64,000 nucleotides of DNA, taken from the NCBI GenBank assembly GCA_025462885.1, contig JAOAPN010000014.1, forward strand, positions 310,001 to 374,000, given 5' to 3'. A program made the translations under genes and the position numbers. The notes beneath the pieces were generated by a model, which had not been told where the DNA came from, made no database searches, and saw nothing but the letters and a program-made list of their open reading frames with translations. Below are positions 25,671 through 33,951 of this stretch, piece by piece. The stretch's first letter is position 1, and each line of letters begins with the position of its first letter. The DNA is from Acidobacteriaceae bacterium. GTDB lineage: Bacteria > Acidobacteriota > Terriglobia > Terriglobales > Acidobacteriaceae.

Positions 25671-26093
25671 TCAAGAAAAATCGGGAGACGATGTGTCAGT
25701 GGAAAGCTTTCTGATTGCCTCTTGAAGCAACGCTTTTAGTTCAGGAGCTTGACCATCAAGCTTGCTAGGCGAAGATCTGAATTCCACATCGTGGTACGCC
25801 GAGGCGATCACTTCGCCAGACTCGAAAGTGGTTTTCCAAAGGATGATTCGCCTGTCCTCAGTCGGAGAGCCTCCCCTCACTAACCTAGAAATGTCATTGA
25901 TTGGTAGGTTTTTTACAACTCCTATCAGGAATTCGTGCTTACCTCTGTCGGAAGTTGTGCTTGTATGAAACGGCCTGAATCGATCATTCAAGAGCAGTTC
26001 GAGGGCATAGCCAACATCTTCGGACTTTTGTTGTGCTTCCTGGGCAAGGAACTTTTGGCGATACGCTTGCATCTCAACATCTCTTTTAGTCAT
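25671..26093 (-). CDS. Hypothetical protein
   Basis: 140 residues, not recognised. The ATG at 26093 is preceded by GGAGAG at short spacing. The sequence is soluble and mixed alpha/beta, with a helical N-terminus (MQAYRQKFLAQEAQQKSED) and a central block with ILWKTTFESGEVIASAY. There is no signal, membrane segment or known motif. It sits between the two recombinases and is co-oriented with recombinase 2, so it is probably cargo of the mobile element. Confidence 0.5.
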   Translation of the reverse strand: MTKRDVEMQAYRQKFLAQEAQQKSEDVGYALELLLNDRFRPFHTSTTSDRGKHEFLIGVVKNLPINDISRLVRGGSPTEDRRIILWKTTFESGEVIASAYHDVEFRSSPSKLDGQAPELKALLQEAIRKLSTDTSSPDFS

Positions 26094-26163
26094 TGTCTCT
26101 CCAACTTTCTAAGCAAAGATTTGACTCCAACAGCGCAGGCATCATGCTGCATCTTCGAAATTT

Positions 26164-26193
26164 GGTCAAATTTCCGGATTACATCCGGAAATT
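26164..26193. repeat. Direct-repeat copy 1 plus perfect palindrome downstream of recombinase 2
   Basis: GGTCAAATTTCCG (26164-26176) recurs exactly at 27733-27745. Overlapping it, AATTTCCGGAT and ATCCGGAAATT (26169-26193) are perfect 11-bp inverted arms with a TAC centre. It lies about 40 nt past the recombinase stop. Candidate integrase arm site or terminator; no T-tract is present. Confidence 0.45.
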
Positions 26194-26233
26194 GGCTCTC
26201 AATTACGCCATGTCTGAAGCTTGGAGAGCTACG

Positions 26234-27361
26234 TTAGGCTTGCCGCGATGATACGAGGATCAGGCGGGGTCTGCCATTCTTGTGTAGGTTCTGATTCTTA
26301 GCTGGCATTTGCCTCGAGAGTTTCTTACGCTGCTCCAGCTTTTGCAAGGCATCTTCAATATCAGTGTGTGAAACGATGGCATAGCGTTCGAAGACGCTTC
26401 GAGTCTTCCAACCACCGATTTTCATAATCACCCCCTCCGCAATTCCGGCGTTCCGAAAGTTTCTGGCAGCCGTCCGACGCAAATCGTGGAAAAGAAGATC
26501 TGGAACACCAGCAGCTTTGCAGGCTTTCTCCCAGGTGTCGCGAAAGTCTTTCACTCTTTTTCCACTCGGTCGAGTAAAGACGTAGTTGTCCGGCTCTTTG
26601 CCTTCAACGCAAAGCTCAAGCAGCTTATGAACCGATTCAGTCATTTTTACTTCTCGGCCTTCTTTGTTCTTCGTCGTACCCGGATGAAGACGGATCGTCC
26701 AATTTGCGAGATTGATCTGGTTGACTCTGAGATTCACTAACTCGCCAATGCGCCATCCATAGGTGCATCCGGTCTCCACAAGAGCTTGGAACCACATCTC
26801 CGGGCACGATTCTAAGAGTCGTTGGTACTGGGCATCCTCAAGGAAGCCCTGACGAACATTGTTTTCCGACAACTTTGGAAAGTGCGGAATGAAGAAGACC
26901 CTCGGAGGAGTGGCCTCATGACCGAGATTGAACATTCTCTTAAGCGCGGCCAACTCGCGGTTGATGGTTCCGTTGGCTGCACCCGCTTCTTGGCGCTTGT
27001 CGACGTACTTATTGAGGAGAACGCTCGTTACCTGAGAGGCCTTCATCCTTCCAAAGAACGGCTCCAGGTGGAGTCTCCACCTCGCCTCTGCGTCATCGAG
27101 TGAGGTCCTGCCGTTGATTTTGTAGTCGCGAATGAAGTCTTCCGCGAGTTCCGAAATTCGAGTCTTCTTCGGAGTAAGCCCGGTGACAGAACCAGTTGTT
27201 AGCTCCGCGATTCGAAGCTTCAACTTCTCCAAAGCCTCCTTTCGGTTAGAAGTCTCCGCGGATTCTCGTCGCTTGACGCCATTCTGGTAGTACTGCAGCC
27301 ACCAAACCGAGCTTCCCTTGGGCAGAAAGATCCTTCCCGTTCCACGTTGGCGTCGGATCAT
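26234..27361 (-). CDS. Tyrosine recombinase 2 (tRNA-Leu-proximal integrase)
   Basis: 375 residues. An N-terminal AP2-like arm-binding part (GSSVWWLQYYQNGVKRRES) is followed by the core-binding and catalytic domains: Arg204 (YGWRIGELVNL), Lys near 233, His292-Asp-Leu-Arg295, and Tyr327 (SVFERYAIV). The usual LGH box reads IGGW, with Trp318 in the His position, a known variant among phage-type integrases. The ATG overlaps the stop of the excisionase-like gene (ATGA), so they form an int-xis unit. The gene lies about 700 nt from the 3' end of tRNA-Leu, the usual distance for an element integrated in a tRNA 3' end. Confidence 0.88.
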   Translation of the reverse strand: MIRRQRGTGRIFLPKGSSVWWLQYYQNGVKRRESAETSNRKEALEKLKLRIAELTTGSVTGLTPKKTRISELAEDFIRDYKINGRTSLDDAEARWRLHLEPFFGRMKASQVTSVLLNKYVDKRQEAGAANGTINRELAALKRMFNLGHEATPPRVFFIPHFPKLSENNVRQGFLEDAQYQRLLESCPEMWFQALVETGCTYGWRIGELVNLRVNQINLANWTIRLHPGTTKNKEGREVKMTESVHKLLELCVEGKEPDNYVFTRPSGKRVKDFRDTWEKACKAAGVPDLLFHDLRRTAARNFRNAGIAEGVIMKIGGWKTRSVFERYAIVSHTDIEDALQKLEQRKKLSRQMPAKNQNLHKNGRPRLILVSSRQA

Positions 27362-27636
27362 TTGCCCCTCCTCTGTTGAGGTGAGGTCTCGCGCGCAGCC
27401 GTTAGTACTGGGTTCGGTTCCCAGTGGTAGGCGTCACTGATGTTGTGCTTGTTGCCTTCGATGTAGGCGTCCAAGTCGCGGACATCGACGAGAAACGGGC
27501 CGCCGCGCTGGTCCTGAACGAACGGGATGATCTCGGTTTGGATGAGGCGTCTCAGCTTCCATTCACTCATCGACAAATAGGTAGCGGCTTGCTTGGTGCG
27601 CAAAAGCCGTCTGGTCACCATGGGAATAACGGTCAT
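27358..27636 (-). CDS. Excisionase-like HTH protein
   Basis: 92 residues from ATG 27636, which has AGAGGA at suitable spacing; the longer upstream frame is not supported. Residues 8-60 form a MerR/excisionase-type winged helix (LRTKQAATYLSMSEWKLRRL, then a wing with GGPFLVDVRDLDAYIE). Such proteins act as directionality factors for integrases or as AlpA-like regulators. The 4-nt overlap with recombinase 2 supports a functional pair. The basic C-terminal tail (SPQQRRGK) may contact DNA. Confidence 0.75.
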   Translation of the reverse strand: MTVIPMVTRRLLRTKQAATYLSMSEWKLRRLIQTEIIPFVQDQRGGPFLVDVRDLDAYIEGNKHNISDAYHWEPNPVLTAARETSPQQRRGK

Positions 27637-28068
27637 AGCGGGGTCCTCTCGCATGCAGGCAGTTCCGCACCTACATGTCAGCCTCGACCAACGAGCCGGT
27701 CGAGTGGGGATCATGGGGCTGTTCCGGATTTCGGTCAAATTTCCGACGTAGGGCCTCTGCCCTCCAGACGAGGGAGCGCACAGACCCACTCTGCGCGAGC
27801 CGGAGAAGGGATACGTTCCGCCGATGTCTGGGCAGTCATCGGATTGCCCACTCAGGAGAAGTTGAGGTGTTGAATTTGCGGGGTTCTCAGTCGGCTCTTC
27901 TTCTCCCAATGGGAGCGAGGACGAGGATGATGGTTTTTCTTTGGAGAGGAGAGGGGCGAACGATGCGCGGTTCCGCCGGTCGTTCGGTTTGTTTCTAATG
28001 TTTGGACAAAGAATGGACAAAGTCGGCTCCAGGCCTGGAACCGACGATGATGTAAGTTGTTGTATTTA
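27637..28068. other. Gene-less stretch between excisionase gene and tRNA-Leu with repeats
   Basis: This stretch contains the second copy of GGTCAAATTTCCG (27733-27745), two TGGACAAA direct repeats 11 bp apart (28003-28010, 28014-28021), and a hairpin with arms GTCGG-TCCAGG/CCTGGA-CCGAC (28022-28045) just outside the tRNA 3' end. These fit integrase arm sites and an attachment region. No gene is supported, although frames stay open. Confidence 0.45.
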
Positions 28069-28155
28069 TGGTGCCGGGAGGGGGGGTCGAACCCCCACGA
28101 GGTTGCCCTCGGCGGATTTTGAGTCCGCTGCGTCTGCCAGTTCCGCCATCCCGGC
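28069..28155 (-). tRNA. tRNA-Leu (anticodon CAA)
   Basis: Minus strand, 87 nt with encoded CCA. Acceptor arms GCCGGGA/TCCCGGC, discriminator A, anticodon stem GCGGA/TCCGC with loop CTCAAAA giving CAA, long class-II variable arm CGAGGGCAACCTCG, and T-loop GTTCGAC. The 3' end faces the integrase gene, as expected for a tRNA used as an attachment site. Confidence 0.96.
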
Positions 28156-28232
28156 GTTGTTCTATCTTAGCAAGATATTGTCTCTGGGTAATCTTGAAGG
28201 TGTTGTTTCGGTTTGGAGACTTTCTGCGCCGG

Positions 28233-29027
28233 CTATCTTCCCATCCAGCCGCCGTCTACGGTGAGGATGGTGCCCGTGACGTAGTTGCTGGCAGGGGAGC
28301 TCAGGTAGAGGGCGGCTCCGGCGAGGTCCTGGGGAACTCCCCAGCGGCCAGCGGGGATGCGTTCGAGGATCTGGCGATTACGGGTCTCGTCGGCTTGGAG
28401 GGCTTCGGTGTTGGTGGTGGCGATGTAGCCCGGTGCGATGGCGTTGACCTGGATCCCCTTGGGGGCCCATTCGTTGGCGAAGGCTTTGGTGAGCTGGGCT
28501 ACGCCGCCTTTTGAGGCTGTGTAGGCGGGGACGCGGATACCGCCCTGGAAGCTGAGGAGGGAAGCAATATTGACGATCTTCCCTACATTCTGGCCTGGGG
28601 TGGAGCGAGTGATCATGTCGCGGGCGGCGAGCTGTGAGAGCTGGAAGACGCTGGTGAGGTTGACCTGCAGGACCTGCTGCCAGTCTTCGAGCGTGTAGTC
28701 TTCAGCGGGATTTCGAATGATGGTGCCGGCATTGTTGATGAGGATGTCGACGCGACCGAACTTTGCTTTGACCTGGGTGAAGAGCTCTTCGGCTCCAGTG
28801 GTGCTGGAGAGATCTGCCTGGAAGGCTGCTGCGGTGGCTCCGAAGGAGGTAATGCTGGCGGCGGTTTCATCAGCCGGGCGGCGGTTGCCGTGGACGGCGA
28901 CGGAGGCTCCTGCCTGGGCGAGAGCGGTGGCGATAGCTGCGCCGAGTCCGGTGGCGGCTCCGGTGATTAGAGCAATTTTATTGTCGAGACGGAAGAGGTC
29001 GAGGATTTGCGGTGTGGTGTTTTCCAT
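28233..29027 (-). CDS. kduD: 2-dehydro-3-deoxy-D-gluconate 5-dehydrogenase (SDR family)
   Basis: 264 residues, a classical short-chain dehydrogenase. TGAATGLG (about 21-28) binds NAD, NNAG follows, and the catalytic Ser and YTASK are present. Family-specific blocks match KduD: NIASLLSFQGGIRVPAYTAS, NAIAPGYIATTNTEAL and RIPAGRWG, ending DGGWMGR. It interconverts 2,5-diketo-3-deoxygluconate and 2-keto-3-deoxygluconate in polyuronate breakdown. It lies on the strand opposite to the other pathway genes, separated from them by a methyltransferase gene, but all are within 5 kb. The gene is GC-rich like its neighbours to the right and unlike the mobility block to the left. Confidence 0.93.
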   Translation of the reverse strand: MENTTPQILDLFRLDNKIALITGAATGLGAAIATALAQAGASVAVHGNRRPADETAASITSFGATAAAFQADLSSTTGAEELFTQVKAKFGRVDILINNAGTIIRNPAEDYTLEDWQQVLQVNLTSVFQLSQLAARDMITRSTPGQNVGKIVNIASLLSFQGGIRVPAYTASKGGVAQLTKAFANEWAPKGIQVNAIAPGYIATTNTEALQADETRNRQILERIPAGRWGVPQDLAGAALYLSSPASNYVTGTILTVDGGWMGR

Positions 29028-29158
29028 GCTGCTGTCACTCTACCGGGGGAGCGTTGCTGGGGCAAATCAGCGGTATAAGTGCGGCACTTTTCTTTGCTTG
29101 TTCGAACGCCGCGGGACTAAGATGGTCGACTCTCGGGCCAACTTTGAAAGGAGGATTT

Positions 29159-30238
29159 ATGGGATCTTCAGGGAATGGTGCGTCTATCGACATGGCGAAG
29201 TTGAACGACTTTATGGGCAAGGCAGTAGGAGACATGGGGGCGGCGATGCACGCCGTACTGATCCTGCTGGGAGATCGGCTGGGACTTTATAAGGGGATGG
29301 CCGACAGCAAGCCCGTGACTTCTGGCGAGCTGGCAGAGCGTACCAGGACAACGGAGCGATATGTGCGCGAGTGGCTGAACGCGAATGCGGCCAGCGGATA
29401 TGTGGAGTACGACGCCAAGACGGGGACGTACCGGCTGCCTCCGGAGCAGGCGCTTGCGTTGGCAGTGGAGAACAGTCCTGCGTTTCTGCCGGGAGTGTTT
29501 CAGATCGTCTCTGCGTGCTTCCATGATGCGGATAAGATCGAGGACGCGTTTCGGACGGGTAAGGGTGTGGGCTGGCACGAGCATCATCACGATCTCTTCC
29601 ATGGGACGGAGCGTTTTTTTCGCCCGGGTTATGGGGCGAACTTGATGGCGAGCTGGATTCCAGCGCTGGAGGGAGTGGAGGCAAAGCTCCGATCCGGTGC
29701 GAAGGTGGCGGACATCGGGTGCGGGTTAGGGGCTTCGACGATCCTGATGGCGAAGGCGTTTCCGGAATCGGAGTTTTATGGATTCGACTATCACGCCGGA
29801 TCGATCGACCTTGCGCGTGAGGCCGCGAAGAGCGCGGGAATCGAAGACCGGATTCACTTCGAGGTGGCATCGGCGAAGTCGTATCCGGGAAGCGGCTATG
29901 ACTTTGTCGCTTTCTTCGATTGTCTCCACGATATGGGCGATCCAAAGGGCGCAGCGGCGTATGTGCGGTCGACCCTGAAGCCGGACGGGACGTGGATGAT
30001 CGTCGAGCCGTTTGCTGAGGATGCTACCGAGGGAAATCACAATCCAGTGGGCCGGGTGTTTTATTCGGCTTCGACGATGTTGTGTGTTCCGGCTTCGATG
30101 TCGCAGGAGGTCGGCGCGGCGCTGGGGGCGCAGGCCGGGGAAGGACGCATTCGTGAGGTGGTGACGTCGGGCGGCTTCAGCAGATTTCGCCGGGCCACGC
30201 AGACGCCCTTCAATTTAATCTTCGAAGCTCGTCCCTGA
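29159..30238 (+). CDS. SAM-dependent methyltransferase with winged-helix N-terminus (Rv2258c-like)
   Basis: 359 residues from ATG 29159, which has a strong AAAGGAGG site; frames starting further upstream are not supported. Residues 20-105 form a winged helix (LGLYKGMADSKPV, then RTRTTERYVREWLNA), as in Rv2258c-type methyltransferases. Residues 185-310 are the class I Rossmann domain with VADIGCGLGAST (SAM binding) and DCLHDMGDP. Small-molecule methylation is likely; the substrate is unknown. It is placed between kduD and kduI but is not a known part of that pathway. There are about 130 nt between its start and the divergent kduD start. Confidence 0.85.
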   Translation: MGSSGNGASIDMAKLNDFMGKAVGDMGAAMHAVLILLGDRLGLYKGMADSKPVTSGELAERTRTTERYVREWLNANAASGYVEYDAKTGTYRLPPEQALALAVENSPAFLPGVFQIVSACFHDADKIEDAFRTGKGVGWHEHHHDLFHGTERFFRPGYGANLMASWIPALEGVEAKLRSGAKVADIGCGLGASTILMAKAFPESEFYGFDYHAGSIDLAREAAKSAGIEDRIHFEVASAKSYPGSGYDFVAFFDCLHDMGDPKGAAAYVRSTLKPDGTWMIVEPFAEDATEGNHNPVGRVFYSASTMLCVPASMSQEVGAALGAQAGEGRIREVVTSGGFSRFRRATQTPFNLIFEARP

Positions 30239-30455
30239 GGCTTGGGGCGCTTTTCGTTGGGGCTATGTGTCTCCGAACTGTTGATAGCCTGGGCGCAGGC
30301 TGATCTGCGTCGCAGGTTCGGTGGCTCGCGCGTTGCCGCAACGGTTCGGCATTAGAATGGTGGTGACAACTTTTCGTCCTATCTGGTGCGGTGAACTCTG
30401 GCCGTTCTTGGGGGCGGCACTTCCATCCTCAACCAACACATTTATGGAGATACGT

Positions 30456-31286
30456 ATGCGGCTTTATCAGATGGCAGACGCGGTGCGGTACGAGATGATG
30501 GATACCGAAGAACTGCGCGAGACGTTCCTCATGGAAGAGCTGTTTCAGCCGGGCGAGATCGAGTTTGCGTATGTCGATCTGGACCGCACGGTGATCGGTT
30601 CGGCGGTGCCCACGGGCGGGGCGCTGACGCTGGAGACGGATTCTGATCTGCGGGCAGAGTATTTCCTGGAACGGCGTGAGATGGGTGTGTTGAACGTCGG
30701 CGGCGCGGGTTCGGTGGTGGTGGACGGAAAGACTTTTGAGTTGGCGAAGCTGGATTGCCTGTACATTGGGCGCGGGAGCAAGGATGTTTCGTTTGTGAGC
30801 GCGGATGCCGCGGCTCCGGCGAACTTCTACCTGCTGAGCTATCCGGCACACAAGGAGTATCCGACGGAGATGGTGAAGTTCGCTGACCTTACTCCGGTGG
30901 AGCTTGGGTCTTTGGAGACTTGTAACAAGCGGCGTATCTATAAAGCGATCTACCTGGATGGGATCAAGAGCTGCCAGTTGGTGATGGGCTTTACGCTGCT
31001 GGAGCCGGGCAGCAACTGGAACACTATGCCTCCGCATACGCATATGCGCCGGTCGGAGGTGTACTTCTACTTCGATGTAGATCCGGCGCACCGTGTGCTG
31101 CACCTGATGGGGCCTCCGGAGGCTACGAGCCACTTGATCGTGAAAGATAAGGAAGTGGTAGTTTCTCCGGGCTGGTCGATCCATGCGGGCGTTGGGACCA
31201 AGAACTACGCGTTCTGCTGGGGTATGGGCGGAGAGAACCAGGACTATGGCGATATGGACGGCGTAACGATCGCCGAGCTTCGCTAG
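30456..31286 (+). CDS. kduI: 5-dehydro-4-deoxy-D-glucuronate isomerase
   Basis: 276 residues from ATG 30456 (GGAG six bases upstream); a longer frame begins in upstream sequence without a ribosome site. The cupin-fold isomerase shows RYEMMDTEELRETFL at the N-terminus and the metal-binding cluster HTHMRRSEVYFYF plus WSIHAG, all characteristic of KduI. It converts 5-keto-4-deoxyuronate (from unsaturated uronates) to 2,5-diketo-3-deoxygluconate, the KduD substrate. Its stop codon overlaps the GTG start of the kinase gene, so the pair is translationally coupled. Confidence 0.95.
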   Translation: MRLYQMADAVRYEMMDTEELRETFLMEELFQPGEIEFAYVDLDRTVIGSAVPTGGALTLETDSDLRAEYFLERREMGVLNVGGAGSVVVDGKTFELAKLDCLYIGRGSKDVSFVSADAAAPANFYLLSYPAHKEYPTEMVKFADLTPVELGSLETCNKRRIYKAIYLDGIKSCQLVMGFTLLEPGSNWNTMPPHTHMRRSEVYFYFDVDPAHRVLHLMGPPEATSHLIVKDKEVVVSPGWSIHAGVGTKNYAFCWGMGGENQDYGDMDGVTIAELR

Positions 31287-32383
31287 TGTCTGGCAGCGCG
31301 GGTTTGAGCCTGCGACCAAAGACAGAGTGCCGTTGGGACCTGGTGAGCCTGGGTGAAGTGATGTTACGCTTCGACCCTGGTGAGGAGCGGATCGCCGTCA
31401 CGCGCAACTTCCGCGTCTGGGAGGGCGGTGGCGAGTACAACGTCGCGCGAGGGCTGCGGCGGTGCTTTGGGCAGCGGACTTCTATCGTTACGGCGCTCGC
31501 GGATAATCCAGTGGGGCGGCTGCTTGAGGATCTGATGCTGCAGGGCGGCGTCGATCTTTCGCATCTGCGCTGGGTGGACTACGACGGCATCGGGCGTGAA
31601 GCCCGGAACGGAGTCTACTTTCTGGAGCGTGGGTTTGGCCTGCGCGGTGCGATGGGGATGATGGATCGCGGGCATACCCCGATCTCTCAGATGAAGCCGG
31701 GGCAGGTGGATTGGGATGCCATCTTCGGCCAGGAAGGCGTGCGCTGGTTTCATACGGGGGGCGTGCTGTGTGCGCTCTCGGCCGATACGGCTGCGGTGGC
31801 GCTGGAGGCGATGCAATCGGCTGCGCGGCATGGAGTTACGGTGTCTTATGACTGCAACTATCGGCCTTCCCTATGGAAGAACGCGGGTGGTCGGCAGGGG
31901 GCCTGCGACGTAAATCGGCGGCTGGCTCGTTATGTAGATGTTCTGTTCGGGCACGAGGGCGATCTGGCGGCACAGTTATGTGAAGCTTCGATGGGGCCGC
32001 CCTGGTATGACGCGACAAGCTACGGTCCGATGGCGGAGCGGGTGCTGGCGGAGTTCCCGAATATCAAGGTAATTGCCACGACGACGCGACGACCGAAGAC
32101 GGCGAACGTGAATGACTGGGCGGCGCTGGCGTACTCGGAAGGCAAGGTTAGCCGGAGCATCGAGTTCAACGATCTGGAGATCTTTGATCGCGTGGGCGGC
32201 GGAGACTCGTTTGGTGCCGGACTGATCTATGGATTGATGGAAGGCAAGGGAATTCAGTGGTCGCTGGACTGCGGCGTGGCGCATGGTGCACTGGCAATGA
32301 CGACCGCAGGCGATAGCTCGATGGCTACGCTGGCTGAGGTTGAACGGCTGATGCAGGGTGGTTCGGCTGCGGTACAGCGATAA
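31286..32383 (+). CDS. kdgK: PfkB-family 2-keto-3-deoxygluconate kinase
   Basis: 365 residues from a GTG that shares a base with the kduI stop. It has the ribokinase/PfkB signatures: N-terminal GGGEYNVARGL and C-terminal DRVGGGDSFGAGLIYGL with the catalytic Asp and anion hole. The N-terminus (VSLGEVMLRFDP) and inserts such as NYRPSLW match KDG kinases. In context (kduI upstream, eda downstream) it should phosphorylate 2-keto-3-deoxygluconate to KDPG with ATP. The assignment to KDG rather than another sugar acid depends mainly on the neighbours. Confidence 0.88.
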   Translation: MSGSAGLSLRPKTECRWDLVSLGEVMLRFDPGEERIAVTRNFRVWEGGGEYNVARGLRRCFGQRTSIVTALADNPVGRLLEDLMLQGGVDLSHLRWVDYDGIGREARNGVYFLERGFGLRGAMGMMDRGHTPISQMKPGQVDWDAIFGQEGVRWFHTGGVLCALSADTAAVALEAMQSAARHGVTVSYDCNYRPSLWKNAGGRQGACDVNRRLARYVDVLFGHEGDLAAQLCEASMGPPWYDATSYGPMAERVLAEFPNIKVIATTTRRPKTANVNDWAALAYSEGKVSRSIEFNDLEIFDRVGGGDSFGAGLIYGLMEGKGIQWSLDCGVAHGALAMTTAGDSSMATLAEVERLMQGGSAAVQR

Positions 32384-32413
32384 ATTTAGAAAGATCAGAA
32401 AGAGACGAGGGGA

Positions 32414-33091
32414 ATGATGGATAAGGCTGCGGTTTTGCTGGAGTTGCGGGCGATCGGTTTGGTTCCGGTGTTGCGGGCGGAGAGCGTGGCCGAGGCGATG
32501 GCGTTGGCCGCAGCGATCGCGAATGGGGGCGTGACCGTGCTCGAAGTAACGATGACGGTGCCGGGGGCGATGCACGTTATGCGGCGTTTAGCCGAGGAGC
32601 GTCCGGACATCCTGATTGGTGCCGGAACGGTTCTGGATCCGGAGACTGCGCGGATGTGCATCCTGGAGGGTGCGAAATTTGTGGTGAGTCCCGCGCTCAA
32701 CGTGAAGACCATTGAGATGTGCCACCGCTATTCGGTTGCGGTTCTGCCGGGTGCGTTGACTCCGACGGAGATCGTTACGGCGTGGCAGGCGGGTGCGGAC
32801 GTGGTGAAGGTGTTTCCGGCGAGCGCTATGGGCGGGGCGAAGTACTTGACGGCGCTAAAGGGACCTCTGCCACAGGTTGAGTTGATTCCTACAGGCGGGG
32901 TTTCGCTGGCAACCGCGCCGGAGTTTCTGCAGGCCGGTGCTTTTGCGTTGGGAGTCGGCTCCGACTTGGTGGATGCCAAGGCAATGGCGGCAGGGAAGCC
33001 GGAGATCGTGACGGAGACGGCACGCAAATACCTGCAGATTGTTCGGGAGTTTCGTGCGGCTCAGTCTGGGGCTATCTCAGCTAAGGGCTAG
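32414..33091 (+). CDS. eda: KDPG/KHG aldolase
   Basis: 225 residues from ATG 32414 (a second ATG follows immediately), with GAGGGGA upstream. Class I aldolase barrel: VLEVTMTVPGA (catalytic Glu), GAGTVLDPE, and VKVFPAS with the Schiff-base Lys. IPTGGVSLATAPEFLQAGA forms the phosphate-binding end. It cleaves KDPG to pyruvate and glyceraldehyde-3-phosphate, completing the pathway begun by KduI, KduD and KdgK. It is 30 nt after the kinase gene and is followed by a long palindrome that probably ends the operon. Confidence 0.93.
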   Translation: MMDKAAVLLELRAIGLVPVLRAESVAEAMALAAAIANGGVTVLEVTMTVPGAMHVMRRLAEERPDILIGAGTVLDPETARMCILEGAKFVVSPALNVKTIEMCHRYSVAVLPGALTPTEIVTAWQAGADVVKVFPASAMGGAKYLTALKGPLPQVELIPTGGVSLATAPEFLQAGAFALGVGSDLVDAKAMAAGKPEIVTETARKYLQIVREFRAAQSGAISAKG

Positions 33092-33140
33092 CGTAGCTTG
33101 GCTTTAGGTCTGTATCTCAGCGAAGTGGGCATGCCAATTT

Positions 33141-33184
33141 AAATAACGAACGCAAGAGGATATATCCTCTCGCGTTCGTTATTT
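33141..33184. terminator. 44-bp near-perfect palindrome after eda
   Basis: Arms AAATAACGAACGC (33141-33153) and GCGTTCGTTATTT (33172-33184) enclose a second perfect palindrome AGAGGATATATCCTCT (33155-33170), with a single A/C mismatch between them. A T-tract is lacking after the right arm on the + strand. It could be a bidirectional terminator, an mRNA-stabilising hairpin, or a protein site. Confidence 0.6.
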
Positions 33185-33210
33185 GGGCTACAAGGTGACC
33201 TCTGGTATCG

Positions 33211-33375
33211 ATGGTCAAAACCTACCCTGGCCCCTATTCTGTGTGGCTTGTGTTGATTCTCTGTATTGCCATACTTTTTCTTGGTTCTTCTCGCCGCGGT
33301 CCGTCCAAGATGCTCTCCTTATTGCGGCTCCGGTATGAGGTTAGTCACAGGCCGATTTGGAAAGACCGAAAGTAA
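33211..33375 (+). CDS. Possible small single-pass membrane protein
   Basis: A 54-codon frame opens with ATG at 33211 and ends TAA at 33375. It encodes a short N-terminus, one strongly hydrophobic helix (VWLVLILCIAILFLG, about 11-25), then a basic tail (SSRRG, RLRYE, WKDRK), a positive-inside single-pass layout. The ribosome site is weak (AAGGTG at long spacing). No family recognised. The gene is proposed because the hydrophobic and basic distribution is non-random, but chance is possible in this otherwise gene-less stretch. Confidence 0.3.
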   Translation: MVKTYPGPYSVWLVLILCIAILFLGSSRRGPSKMLSLLRLRYEVSHRPIWKDRK

Positions 33376-33951
33376 GTTTGCAGTCTCTGAGGGACGCAGC
33401 GGTATTTCTTGATCTATCAGGAGTTAGAATTCTGGCCTATGTGGCACGTATCGGCTGATCTTACTGCGCTACCTGTTCTACGGAAGTGGACAGTAGATGA
33501 ACCGGAATGCATTCCCTCTTATCTTAACAGAGCAATATTGGTCTACACCTCGATCAATTTGAAGCTAGCATTTTCTTTGTCGGCTATAGCCGACAAAACT
33601 GGGTTGGCGGCTTAGTTTTATGAGAAATGAGCAATAGGCCTAAAGCTGGAGACTGGGGAAGCTTTGACTTTCCAGTTAGTAAAAAACTCCGATATGTGAA
33701 ACATTTTGCGGACGATTTTTGTAACTATTTTCCACTCCATCTATTAAAATGCGCAAGTTGGTGCATATTTACCTTTGGTTGCATAATTGCAGTACAAATA
33801 GTGTAAATCGTACGTAATCAAGTTCAATTGATTGAAACGTCGCTGCTCATAAGGCAGTTTGTAGAGAAGTTCTGCGTTTGGAATTGATTGGTCGACCTTA
33901 GTCCTCAGCCTGGTTTCGGAGCCGTACTAAAGACCAAGAAAGACATTTCCA
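33376..33951. other. Gene-less AT-rich leader of the exopolysaccharide locus
   Basis: About 575 bases with no supported gene. The part from 33650 to 33860 is AT-rich with scattered TATTAAAAT- and TTGCATAAT-like elements that could hold a promoter for the secreted protein at 33952. No definite -35/-10 pair can be fixed. A GCTATAGCC-type mini-palindrome lies near 33582-33592. Confidence 0.35.

Noticed and set aside
28069..28155. Search for a duplicated tRNA-Leu 3' end as the left island border
   Set aside because: No convincing copy of the 3' tRNA segment was seen by eye elsewhere in the window; it may lie outside or be too short to notice.
33409..33615. 68-codon + frame upstream of the exopolysaccharide locus and a nearby TGGCAC resembling a sigma-54 site
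   Set aside because: The frame has no ribosome site or motif, and the second sigma-54 element (GC at -12 with T-rich start) is absent.
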